Positions 1 to 8,800 of a stretch of 17,512 nucleotides of DNA are shown here, piece after piece. Where the stretch lies: NCBI GenBank assembly GCA_964547415.1, contig CAZJNX010000098.1:1-17512 (forward strand), read 5' to 3'. Each line of letters starts with the position of its first letter. Position 1 is the first letter of the stretch. The translations under genes and the position numbers were made by a program. The notes under the pieces were generated by a model. It saw only the letters and a program-made list of their open reading frames with translations, was not told the DNA's origin and did no database searches. The DNA is from CAZJNX01 sp964547415. GTDB lineage: Bacteria > Pseudomonadota > Alphaproteobacteria > Rhizobiales > Amorphaceae.

Positions 1-860
1 TCCTCCTCCAGGAACTGCAGGGAATCGATCGGGTCCCACAGCGAGGCGACGCCGCCGCCCGCCATCATCTTCACCTGGCTCGCCCCCTTCATCAGCTGCT
101 CGCGCACCCGCATGAGGACGAGGGGCACCCCGTCGGCGAGGGCGGAGATGCCGGCCTCCTGGGCGGCGTCGGGCGCACCGGGCATCGCGGGCAGCTGGTT
201 GCGGAAGCGCAAGTCCCCGTGGCCGGCGGTCTGGGAGACCATCGCCCCCGAGGGGAAGATGCGCGGCCCCTCGAGGACGCCCTCGTCGATCGCCCGCTTC
301 AGCGCGAACGCTGGCCCGCCCGTGTCGCGCACCGTGGTGAAGCCGCGCGAGAGGGTCGCCGCCGCCTCGCGCGCGGCGAGGAGGTGGACGTAGGCCATGT
401 CCGCGGACAGGAGCGCCTGTTGCGGCACCGCCGCGAGGGTCGCGTGCCAGTGGGCGTCGACGAGGCCCGGGATGACGGTCCGCCCGCCGCAGTCGATCCG
501 GGCGGCCTCCGCCGGGCCGCTCCCGCGCGGCGGCAGGGCGGCGATCCGCTCGCCCTCGACGAGGACGTCGACGTCGTCCCGGATCCGGGTGTCGCGCCCG
601 TCGAACAGGCGCAGGTCGGCAAGGAGGACCGGCCTGCCCGGGTCCGTGCGGGCAAGAGCGTCGTCGGCGGCGGCAAGGCCGAAGCCGGCGAACAGGGCGG
701 ACATGGCGCCCGCGCCCGACAGCATCTCCCGCCGCGCGATGTCCGCCTCGATCCGCCTCAGCGCGGCGAGGGTCTCCGGGGCACCACAGCGGCAGCACGG
801 GCACGCGCCCTGCCCGGGCGCGTGGGGGATGCCGACCGGCGCCGTCCTCGGTTCAGCCAT
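1..860 (-). CDS. Metal-dependent amidohydrolase, Tat-type leader, 3' end beyond window
   Basis: The reading frame opens with ATG at 860-858 and stays open to the left edge (286 codons seen), so the C-terminal part is missing. A G-rich ribosome-binding site (GGGGGCGA) lies about 9 bases upstream. The protein matches the imidazolonepropionase-like amidohydrolases: VIPGLVDAHWH at residues 129-139 supplies the first two metal-binding His (137, 139), GFTTVRD follows at 173-179, QTAGHGD at 210-216, and VKMMAGGG at 263-270 carries the probable carboxylated Lys264. Ahead of the enzyme domain sit a Cys cluster, CPCCRC (20-25), and a twin-arginine-like segment, ARREMLSG (42-49), followed by a hydrophobic stretch to about residue 65. 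This suggests export by the Tat pathway. Substrate unknown; hydrolysis of a cyclic amide or blocked dipeptide is usual for relatives. It lies downstream of dgcA on the same strand, but 577 bases separate them, so it is probably transcribed separately. Confidence 0.85.
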   Translation of the reverse strand, partial: MAEPRTAPVGIPHAPGQGACPCCRCGAPETLAALRRIEADIARREMLSGAGAMSALFAGFGLAAADDALARTDPGRPVLLADLRLFDGRDTRIRDDVDVLVEGERIAALPPRGSGPAEAARIDCGGRTVIPGLVDAHWHATLAAVPQQALLSADMAYVHLLAAREAAATLSRGFTTVRDTGGPAFALKRAIDEGVLEGPRIFPSGAMVSQTAGHGDLRFRNQLPAMPGAPDAAQEAGISALADGVPLVLMRVREQLMKGASQVKMMAGGGVASLWDPIDSLQFLEE

Positions 861-1437
861 CGAAGATCGCCCCCGGTCTCACCTGTGGTCGGCGCCGCTT
901 CCGGCGCGGTGGCGCGGCGCGCCCGATCGACGCGCATCGCGGCGAAGGCCCGCGACGCCGCGCGGCCATCGGACCGCCCAGAATTCAACCCTACCGGCGA
1001 GGCGGCGAGGGTTCGAACGCGGCGGACGGGGCGACGGGCGCCCGGACCGCAAGGGGTGCCCGCCCACCCGGCGGAAAGGCTGCCGGCCGCACGCCGACGC
1101 CCCGCCGAACGCGCGGCGAGGATCCGGCCGGGGGGTTGCCGCCCGGACGGGTCCGGCCGTCACGGGGTGCGGCGCGCCGCGGAGGGCGGTCACCGGCGCA
1201 GTCGTGACGCCGGCCCGCCCCCGGTGCCGGCGGCCGGTTCCCGGGGCGGCGGGCGAAGCGGATCGCGCCGGTCCGCACGGCGCAGCCCTCGGCCGGCGGA
1301 CGGCCGGCCCGTCGTGCCCAGCGCCCACGACGGTCAGGGTCGCGAGCGGGTGCGCCACGTCCGGCTTCGCGAGGTCGACGACCGCGAGCACGCCCTTCGG
1401 CCCGAGCATTGCCGAGGGAACGCCGGGCAGGCAGGCG
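861..1437. other. Intergenic stretch without a convincing gene
   Basis: These 577 bases lie between dgcA and the amidohydrolase, both on the minus strand. Open frames exist in several phases because the DNA has few stop codons, but most translate to Arg/Pro/Gly/Ala-rich sequence without family features. One exception is noted: on the minus strand, from about 1440 down to about 1310, the frame containing the ATG at 1409-1407 has nearly all codons ending in G or C and reads like a protein (GVLAVVDLAKPDVAHP) before it dissolves into low-complexity sequence. It has no visible ribosome-binding site and may be a gene remnant or chance. The amidohydrolase ribosome-binding site is at the left end of the stretch. 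Confidence 0.5.
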
Positions 1438-2421
1438 TCAGCCCCACAACGCCGGATCCGGCGGCAAGAGGGTCGACCCCTCGTAGACGAGGCCGGGGTC
1501 GCGGTCGCGGGCGAGGAGGAGCGGCCCGTCGAGGTCCACGAAATCGGCGCCTTGCGCGATCAGGACGGCCGGCGCCATGGCGAGGGACGTGCCCACCATG
1601 CACCCCACCATCACCTGGAAGCCCGCCGCCCTCGCCGCCGCCTTCATCTCCAGCGCCTCGGTGAGGCCGCCCGCCTTGTCGAGCTTGATGTTGACCGCGT
1701 CGTAGCGGCCGCGCAGCGCCCTCAGGTCCGCCGTCACGTGGGCGCTCTCGTCGGCGCACACCGGGACCGGGCGCGGCGCCCCGGCGAGGAGCGCATCCTC
1801 GCCCGCGGGCAGTGGCTGCTCCACGAGGGCGACGCCCGCCGCGGCGGCCGCGGCCATGTTCTCGGCGAACGTCTCCCCGTCCCACGCCTCGTTCGCGTCG
1901 GCGATGATGGCGGCGTCGGGCGCGGCGGCACGGACGGCGGCGATCCGCTCCGGGTCGCCCTTCCCGCCGAGCTTGATCTTGACGAGGCTGCGGGGGCCGA
2001 GCGCCCGCGTCGCCTCGGCCATCTCCTCCGCCGTTCCGAGGCTCACCGTGACGGCCGTCGTCACCGGCGCCAGGGGCGGAAGGCCCGCCAGCGAGGCGGC
2101 GGTGCGGCCAGACAGCTTCGCCTCGAGGTCGAACAGGGCGCAGTCGACCGCGTTGCGCGCCGCCCCCGCCCCGATGGTCCCGCGCAGGGCCTGCCGGTCG
2201 ATCCCCCCCTCGACGGCGAGGCGCAGCGCCTCGATGGCGGCCACCACGCCCTCCACCGTCTCCCCGTAGCGGGGATAGGGCCCGCTCTCCCCCCGGCCCC
2301 GCTCGCCGTCCGCCTCGATCTCGGCCACCACCACGTGGGCCTCCGTCCGGCTCCCCCGGGAGATCCGGAAGGCGCTGGCCATCGGGAAGGTCTCGGCGCG
2401 GACGGAGAGGGTGCGGATCAT
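1438..2421 (-). CDS. dgcA: N-acetyl-D-glutamate racemase / dipeptide epimerase (enolase superfamily)
   Basis: This 327-residue protein is an enolase-superfamily enzyme of the muconate-lactonizing / dipeptide-epimerase group. It shows an N-terminal capping domain (1-115) and a barrel with the expected catalytic residues: KIK at 148-150, metal ligands Asp175 (IADAN), Glu201 (VEQP) and Asp224 (ADES), and the second catalytic Lys at 246 (NIKLDK). A DLDGP segment near the C-terminus matches the Asp-x-Asp that binds the substrate amine in Ala-Glu epimerases. Its ATG overlaps the stop codon of dgcN (ATGA), indicating translational coupling. DgcA proteins convert N-acetyl-D-glutamate to N-acetyl-L-glutamate, the second step of a D-glutamate catabolic route. 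The assignment to DgcA rather than to a murein-peptide epimerase rests on the dgcN neighbour. Cytoplasmic. Confidence 0.9.
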   Translation of the reverse strand: MIRTLSVRAETFPMASAFRISRGSRTEAHVVVAEIEADGERGRGESGPYPRYGETVEGVVAAIEALRLAVEGGIDRQALRGTIGAGAARNAVDCALFDLEAKLSGRTAASLAGLPPLAPVTTAVTVSLGTAEEMAEATRALGPRSLVKIKLGGKGDPERIAAVRAAAPDAAIIADANEAWDGETFAENMAAAAAAGVALVEQPLPAGEDALLAGAPRPVPVCADESAHVTADLRALRGRYDAVNIKLDKAGGLTEALEMKAAARAAGFQVMVGCMVGTSLAMAPAVLIAQGADFVDLDGPLLLARDRDPGLVYEGSTLLPPDPALWG

Positions 2422-3431
2422 CGCGCCGGGAACTCCGCCACGATGCGCTCCACGATGGGTGCGACGCCGAAGCGCACCGGGTCCGTGGCGGGCAGGCCGT
2501 GGGCGGCCGCCGTCTCCTCGATCACCGCGCGGGCGCCCGCCTCGTCGAGGGCGGCGGTGTTGATGGCGATGCCGACGCAGCGGATCGCCGGGTTCGTCAG
2601 GCGGCCCATCAGGACCGTCGCCTCGATCACCGCGTCGATGGTGGGCATCGGCGTCTCCACGTTGCGCATGCGCGTGCGCGTCGGCTCGTGGCAAACGACG
2701 AAGGCGTCCGGCTGGCTCCCGTGCAGGAGACCGAGGGAGACGCCCGCGAAGGAGGGGTGGAACAGGCTCCCCTGCCCTTCCACCACGTCCCAGTGGTCCT
2801 CCCGGTTCGCCGGCGAGAGCCACTCGGCCGCGCCTGCGATGAAGTCGGCCACCACCGCGTCGATGGCGACGCCCCGCCCGGAGATGAACACGCCGGTCTG
2901 CCCCGTCGCCCGGAACTCCGCGTCGAGCCCCGCCTCGCGCATGCCCTTCTCGAGGGCGAGGGCGGTGTACTTCTTGCCGATGGAGCAGTCCGTGCCGACG
3001 GTGAGGAGGCGCCTGCCCGGCCGCTTCGTGCCCTTGCCGGTCTCGAAGCGCTCGGTGGAGTGGCGCACGTCGAGGACACGCCGGCCCGACCGCTCGGCCG
3101 CGAGCGCGATCTCCGGCACGTCGGCGAGGCGGGCGTGGAGCCCGGCGGCGACGTCGAGGCCCCCCTCCAGCGCCTCCACGATGGAGCCGACCCAGTGGGG
3201 CGGGAGCTTGCCGCCCGGGTTGACGACGCCCACCACCATGGTCTCGGCGCCCTTCGCCTTCGCATCGGCGACCCCGATCTCGGGCAGGCCGAGGTCCGCC
3301 CCGCAGCCCGGCAGGCGCCACTGGCCGACGCACCAGTCCCGCCGCCAGTCCACGATGCCGTAGGCCGTCTTCGCGCCGAGCGGGTCCGGCACGTCGCCGA
3401 GGAACATGAGGAACGGTCGCTTCAGCTCCAT
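2418..3431 (-). CDS. dgcN: D-glutamate N-acetyltransferase (DUF1611 family)
   Basis: This 337-residue protein belongs to the DUF1611 family. The N-terminal half is Rossmann-like (FLGDVPDPLGAKTAYG at 10-25; VVGVVNPGGKLP at 66-77). The C-terminal half begins with a P-loop-like GTDCSIGKK (146-154), followed by EFRATGQTGVFISG and an HEPTRTRM segment. Members paired with DgcA acetylate D-glutamate to N-acetyl-D-glutamate, which DgcA then racemizes. This activity is established family knowledge and is inferred here from the pair. The start chosen is ATG 3431-3429, which gives the family N-terminus (MELKRPFLMFLGD). The gene is first in a two-gene operon and its stop overlaps the dgcA start. It diverges from the MCE operon across 291 bases that hold a strong inverted repeat. 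No transporter or regulator for D-glutamate is visible in the window. Confidence 0.9.
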   Translation of the reverse strand: MELKRPFLMFLGDVPDPLGAKTAYGIVDWRRDWCVGQWRLPGCGADLGLPEIGVADAKAKGAETMVVGVVNPGGKLPPHWVGSIVEALEGGLDVAAGLHARLADVPEIALAAERSGRRVLDVRHSTERFETGKGTKRPGRRLLTVGTDCSIGKKYTALALEKGMREAGLDAEFRATGQTGVFISGRGVAIDAVVADFIAGAAEWLSPANREDHWDVVEGQGSLFHPSFAGVSLGLLHGSQPDAFVVCHEPTRTRMRNVETPMPTIDAVIEATVLMGRLTNPAIRCVGIAINTAALDEAGARAVIEETAAAHGLPATDPVRFGVAPIVERIVAEFPAR

Positions 3432-3722
3432 CCGTCGTCTCCGCGGGTGCGCGCGCCCCCGGGCGCGCGCCGGCCGCCCGGTCAGCCGCCGCCCGCCGGG
3501 ACCGCGTTGCGGCGACGGGCGACGGCGCGCAGCCTCGCCGGCGGCAGGGGCCGCGTCAAGCCGCCCGGCGCGCTGGCCGACGCGGCCCCTGCGCTGTGGG
3601 GCCTTTACCTGCGGTGGAAAGCGTGGAACGGAACTTGCCGCGAAACGCCGGCCGGGCACATGAGGGGGTGTGCCGGCAGCCAGACCCGGCGCGCCGGGTC
3701 GGCACGAGGGACGGGACCGTCG
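3432..3722. other. Divergent intergenic region (dgcN / MCE operon)
   Basis: The region must hold promoters for both divergent operons, but no clear -35/-10 pair stands out on either strand. Two inverted repeats are visible: a GC-rich hairpin around 3449-3472 next to dgcN, and a perfect 14-bp repeat at 3544-3592 (listed separately). A purine-rich ribosome-binding site, GAGGGA at 3706-3711, precedes the permease start at 3723. An upstream in-frame ATG at 3660 is possible but would add residues without family features. Confidence 0.5.
3544..3592. repeat. Perfect 14-bp inverted repeat with 21-base loop
   Basis: GCAGGGGCCGCGTC at 3544-3557 is the exact reverse complement of 3579-3592. The 21-base loop itself contains GCCGCCCGGC. 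No T-run follows on either strand, so it is not an ordinary intrinsic terminator. It lies in the divergent region and could be an operator, an RNA hairpin in the 5' leader of the MCE operon, or a dispersed palindromic element. The same stem/loop geometry recurs at 10820-10870. Confidence 0.6.
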
Positions 3723-4868
3723 ATGGACGCAAGCGTCGCAACCGGGGAGCCGCGGCTCGCCGTCACGGTGACGGGCGAGGACGCCGCGGTGCGCTTTTCC
3801 GGCGACTGGTGCCTTGCCAACGCCCGCAGCGCCGAGGACGCGATCTGCGAGGTGGACCTCGGCGAGGCGAGGGTCGCCCGGCTCGACGTCGCCGGCATCG
3901 GCCGGCTCGACACGGCCGGCGCCTGGCTCGTCCACCGCCTCAAGGCTTCCCTCGAGTACCACGGCCGCCGCGTCGAGATCGCTGGCGCGGACGACGAGAT
4001 GGCCTTCCTCCTGAAGGAGGTGGAGGCCCACATCCCCGCCCCGCCCGGCAAGAGGAAGCGGCAGGGCGCCCTGTCGCGCTTCGTCGCGGGCATCGGCGAG
4101 ACCACGGTGGAGGTGGGGCGCGACGCGGTGGCGCTGACGAGCATCCTCGGCGCCTTCATCATGGCCGTCGGTGGCTGTCTCGTGCGGCTGTCGCGCCTGC
4201 GCGGGGTGTCGATCCTCGCCAACTTCGACCGGACCTGCCGCGGGGCGGTGCCGATCGTGGTCCTGATGTCGTTCATCGTCGGGCTCATCATCGCCCAGCA
4301 GGGCGGGCTCTACCTGCGCCAGTTCGGGGCGGACCTGTTCGTGGTCGACCTCGTGGGCGTCCTCGTCCTGCGCGAGCTCGGCGTGCTCCTCACCGCCATC
4401 ATGGTGGCCGGCCGCTCGGGCAGCGCCTTCACCGCCGAGATCGGCTCCATGCGCATGCGCGAGGAGGTGGACGCGCTCAACGTCATCGGGCTCGACCCGG
4501 TGGACGTCCTCGTGGTGCCGCGCCTCATCGCGCTCATCCTCGCGCTGCCGGTCCTCACCTTCCTCGCCAACCTGTCGGCGCTCGCGGGCGGCGGCCTCAT
4601 CACCTGGTTCTACCTCGGCATCCCGCCCGAGACGTTCATCCAGCGCCTGCACGAGGCGGTCACCATCGAGGAGTTCATCGTCGGCATGGTCAAGGCGCCG
4701 GTGATGGCCCTCATCATCGGCCTCATCGGCTGCATCGAGGGCCTCAAGGTGAAGGGCAGCGCCGAGAGCCTCGGCCGCCACACCACCTCGTCGGTGGTGA
4801 AGTCGATCTTCATGGTGATCATCGTGGACGGCCTGTTCGCGATCTACTTCGCGGCGATCGACCTGTGA
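3723..4868 (+). CDS. MlaE-family ABC transporter permease with fused N-terminal STAS (MlaB-like) domain
   Basis: This 381-residue protein is the inner-membrane permease of an MCE lipid transporter. Residues 1 to about 105 form a STAS-type domain (beta strands around AVRFSGDWCL, then RLDVAGIGRLDTAGAWLVHR), the job done by the separate MlaB in E. coli. From about residue 130 comes the MlaE domain with five or so hydrophobic segments (for example VPIVVLMSFIVGLIIAQQ) and the hallmark GRSGSAFTAEIGSMRM followed by EEVDALNVIGLDP, which docks with the ATPase. Start ATG 3723 is preceded by GAGGGA. The gene is first in the operon and its stop overlaps the GTG start of the ATPase gene (GTGA). Family role: phospholipid or other lipid transport across the periplasm; direction and substrate cannot be read from sequence. 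Confidence 0.93.
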   Translation: MDASVATGEPRLAVTVTGEDAAVRFSGDWCLANARSAEDAICEVDLGEARVARLDVAGIGRLDTAGAWLVHRLKASLEYHGRRVEIAGADDEMAFLLKEVEAHIPAPPGKRKRQGALSRFVAGIGETTVEVGRDAVALTSILGAFIMAVGGCLVRLSRLRGVSILANFDRTCRGAVPIVVLMSFIVGLIIAQQGGLYLRQFGADLFVVDLVGVLVLRELGVLLTAIMVAGRSGSAFTAEIGSMRMREEVDALNVIGLDPVDVLVVPRLIALILALPVLTFLANLSALAGGGLITWFYLGIPPETFIQRLHEAVTIEEFIVGMVKAPVMALIIGLIGCIEGLKVKGSAESLGRHTTSSVVKSIFMVIIVDGLFAIYFAAIDL

Positions 4869-5704
4869 GCGAGACGGTGAACGACGGTGCCGCCGACGCG
4901 GCCGGGGCGCAGGCGCGAGGGCGCCCGGACGGCGGGGCGGACGGACAGGCCCCGCCCATCATCCGCGTGCGCGGGGTGACGGTGGGCTTCGGCGACAAGG
5001 TGATCCTCGACGGGCTCGACCTCGAAGTGCGCCCGCGGGAGATCCTCGGATTCGTCGGCGCCTCGGGCACGGGCAAGTCTGTCCTGATGCGCACCATCCT
5101 CGACCTCGTGCCGAAGCGGGCGGGCACCATCGAGGTCTTCGGCGAGGACCTCGACGCGCTGTCCGAGACGGAGCGGCGGCGGGTGGAGCGGCGCTGGGGC
5201 GTCCTGTTCCAGATGGGGGCGCTGTTCTCCTCCCTCACGGTGAAGGAGAACATCCAGGTTCCGATGCGCGAGTATTTCGACATCTCCAAGCGGCTGATGG
5301 ACGAGCTCGCGCTCCTGAAGCTCGAGATGGTGGGCCTTGCGCGGGACGCGGCCGACAAGCTGCCCTCGGAGCTGTCGGGCGGGATGATCAAGCGGGCGGG
5401 CCTTGCCCGCGCCCTCGCCCTCGACCCGGAGCTCCTGTTCCTCGACGAGCCCACCTCGGGCCTCGACCCCATCGGCGCGGCCGCCTTCGACGAGCTGATC
5501 GGGCGTCTGCGCGACTCGCTCGGGCTCACCGTCTACATGGTGACCCACGACCTCGACAGCCTCTATTCGGTCTGCGACCGGATCGCGGTGCTGGCCGAGA
5601 AGAAGGTGCTGACCACCGGCACCGTGAAGGAGCTGCTCGCCTTCGATCACCCGTGGGTGCGCTCCTATTTCCACGGCGTCCGCGGCGGACGCCTTTCGAC
5701 CTGA
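4865..5704 (+). CDS. ABC transporter ATP-binding protein, MlaF type
   Basis: This 279-residue ATPase powers the MCE transporter from the cytoplasmic face. All nucleotide-binding elements are present: Walker A GASGTGKS (65-72), Q-loop in VLFQMGALF, signature LSGGM at 170-174, Walker B LLFLDEP (190-196) and switch His228 in MVTHDLDS. The sequence GALFSSLTVKENI and the signature LSGGMIKRAGLARAL are typical of the MlaF group. The start is GTG at 4865, overlapping the permease stop. It yields an unusual N-terminal tail of about 30 residues rich in Gly, Ala and Asp before the domain proper (IIRVRGVTVGFG); a shorter version starting further in is possible, but the tight coupling favours GTG 4865. 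The C-terminal end (FDHPWVRSYFHG) resembles the MlaF tail that contacts the STAS partner. Confidence 0.93.
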   Translation: MSETVNDGAADAAGAQARGRPDGGADGQAPPIIRVRGVTVGFGDKVILDGLDLEVRPREILGFVGASGTGKSVLMRTILDLVPKRAGTIEVFGEDLDALSETERRRVERRWGVLFQMGALFSSLTVKENIQVPMREYFDISKRLMDELALLKLEMVGLARDAADKLPSELSGGMIKRAGLARALALDPELLFLDEPTSGLDPIGAAAFDELIGRLRDSLGLTVYMVTHDLDSLYSVCDRIAVLAEKKVLTTGTVKELLAFDHPWVRSYFHGVRGGRLST

Positions 5705-5815
5705 GGGACGCGGCCGCCGGCCATCGCCGGAGTGGCCGCCGGCCCCGTTCGCCGGCTGCGGCTGCCGCCGCGGCCGGGGCGGGGCGACAACGAGGGACGT
5801 CGACGGCGGACATCC

Positions 5816-8800
5816 ATGGAAACCCGGGCCAACTACATCGCGATCGGACTGTTCGTGCTGGCGGTGATCGCCGGCCTCCTCGGCTTCGTCTACTGGCTGT
5901 ACTCGACGGCGGACCAGGGCCGGCAACGGACCGTGGAGATCGTCTTCCCGGACGCGGTCACGGGGCTGTCGGTCGGCTCCCAGGTGCTGTTCAACGGCAT
6001 CCGCGTCGGCGAGGTCACGCGCCTCGGCTTTCCGACCGGCGGCGCCACCAACGTGATCGCCGAGACCCGGATCAACGCGGACGCGCCGATCAAGACCGAC
6101 ACCGTTGCCGAGCTCGGCTTCCAGGGCCTCACGGGCGTCGCCTACGTGTCCCTCACCGGCGGCTCGCGGGACGCGCAGGGCCTGTTCGCGGCGAACGAGG
6201 ACGCGACGCCCACCATCGAGGCGCGCCAGTCCCGCTTCCAGTCGATCGTGGAAAGCGGGCAGGCGCTGCTCACCCGCGCCGACACCACCCTCGCCGAGTT
6301 CAACCAGATCCTGTCCGACAACCGCGGCACCATCGAGACCACGATCCGCAACGTGGAGACCTTCTCCTCCGCCCTCAGCGACAGCGCGCCCCAGATCTCC
6401 GGCCTCATCGAGGACGTGGGCTCCGCCGGCCGCGCCCTCGCCGCGGCGGGACCCGACATCCGCAACGTCATCTCGCGGGTCGACGGGCTGATCGGCCAGG
6501 TGAGCCCCGACGACGTGAGCCGCATCGCGCAGAACCTCGTCGCCTTCACCGACGACGCCGCCCAGCTGCCGGGCGAGGTGCGCCAGATCGTGAACGGGGT
6601 GCAGACGGCCGCCTCCAACCTCGAGAGCTTCACCGGCCGGGCCGACACCATCGCCGGCGACGTCCAGCGGATCCTCGCCGGCATCGACGCGGACGCCGTC
6701 GGGCAGGCGGTGAGCGACGCGGCGACCCTCGTGTCCGGCGTCGCCGCCCGCACCGAGGCGATCCAGACCTTCATCGCCGACGCCTCCGACGCGGCGGGCA
6801 GCATCGGCACCGTCGCCTCCACCCTCGCCGGCCGGAGCGAGGCGATCGGCACCCTCGTCGACGACGCGGCCGCGACGGCCGCCAGCGTGCGCACCGCCTC
6901 GGCCGAGATCCCCGGGATCGTGGAGGGGCTGCGGCCGGGCCTTTCCAACCTCAACGACGTGCTCGTCGGGATCGACGGGGACGCGGTGGCGCGCGCCGTC
7001 AGCGCGGGCAGCGACTTCGTCGCGGCCCTCGACGCCCAGTCGGACGCCATCGGCACGCTGATCGCCAACGCCGGCGAGGCGGCGGGCGACATCGGCCGCG
7101 TGGCCGCCACCGTCGCGGACCGGGAGGAGGCGATCGGCAGCGCCATCGACAGCGCGGCGAGCCTCGCCGGCAACCTCGAGACGGCCTCGGCGGACCTTCC
7201 GGCGATCGTGGAGGGCCTGAGGCCGGGCCTCGACAACGCCTCCCGCGTCCTCGCCGCCATCGACCCGGACGCGGTGAGCGCGGCCGTCGCGTCCGCCTCC
7301 CGCTTCGCCGACACCCTCGGCGGGCGCTCCGAGGCGGTGGCGAGCCTCCTCGACAACGCGGCGGCCGTTTCCGGCGACGTGCGCACCCTCGCCTCGAACG
7401 TGGCGGCGCGGACGAACCAGATCACCGAGATCATCAACAACGCCGAGCTCGCGGCGCGGAACGCGGAGACGCTGACGGCCCGGGCGAGCGGCCTCGCCGA
7501 GGCGATCCGGCCGGGCGTGCGGAACCTCAATGCGGTTCTCGCCGCGGTGGACCCTGAGGCCGTCTCCGGCCTCGTCGGCGACGCGCGGGACGTGGCGGCG
7601 GCCGTCGCCGCGGAGACCGGGCGCCTTTCCTCCCTGATCCAGAGCGCGGAGACCACCGCCCGCCGCATCGAGACGGTGGCAGGCACGGTGGCGGACCGGT
7701 CCGACCGGATCGGCACCCTCATCGACGACGCGGCGGAGACGGCGGCGAGCGTGCGCACCGCCGCGGCGGACGTGCCCGGCCTCCTCGAGACGCTGCGGCC
7801 CGGGATCGAGAACCTCACCGGCATCCTGACGGCGGTGGAGCCGGTCCGGATCGACGACATCGTCACCAACGTGCAGCTGGTGGCGGCCGGCGTCGCCCAG
7901 CGGTCCGAGCAGATCGGCGGCCTCATCGACGACGCGGCGGCGACCGCGGGCAGCGCCCGCCAGGTGGCCGCCGCCATCGCGGGCCGCTCGGACGACATCG
8001 ACGCCCTCATCGGCAACGCCCGCGCCGTCTCCGACGACGCCCGGACGGTCGCCGGAGAATTGCCGGGCCTGGTGGAGGGCGTGCGGCCCGGGCTCGACAA
8101 CCTCAACCGGGTGCTCGTGTCGGTCGATCCGGAGGCGGTCTCGCAGATCGTCGCCGAGGTGCGGCGCCTTGCCACCGGCATCGGCGGCGAGACGGAGCGG
8201 GTGACCGCCCTCATCGGCGACGCGGCGGGGGCGGCGGCGGACGTGCGCGTCCTCACCTCCAACGTCTCCGCGCGGGTGAACCAGATCACCGGCATCATCA
8301 ACAACGCCGAACTCGCGGCCCGCAACGCCGAGACGCTGACGGCGCGGGCGAGCGGCCTCGCCGAGGCGATCCGGCCCGGGGTGGAGAACCTCAACCGCGT
8401 GTTCGCCGCCGTGGACCCCGAGGCGATCTCGGACACGGTGGAGAGCGCGCGCCAGCTCGCCGCCGGCCTCGAGGCGCGGGTGCCGGAGGTGGACGGCCTC
8501 GTGGACCGCGGGCGTCAGATCGCGGACAACCTCGTCGCGGTGACCGGCACGGTGGCCGAGCGGCGGGAGGAGATCGCCGCCATCATCGGCGGCGCGCAGG
8601 AGACGGTGGAGAACGTGCGCCTCGCCTCGGCGCGGGTGCCGGAGCTCCTCGCCACGGTGGAGCCGGGCCTCGACAGCCTGTCGCGGGCCCTCGTGGCGGT
8701 GGACCCGCAGGCGGTCTCCACCATCGTCGGGAACGTGCGGGACGTGACGGCCTCCGTCGCCGCCCAGCGGGAGACCATCGCCCGCATCGTCCTCGACGCG

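Noticed and set aside
1005..1025. tRNA T-arm-like GGTTCGAAC
   Set aside because: No acceptor stem, anticodon arm or D-arm can be built around it on either strand.
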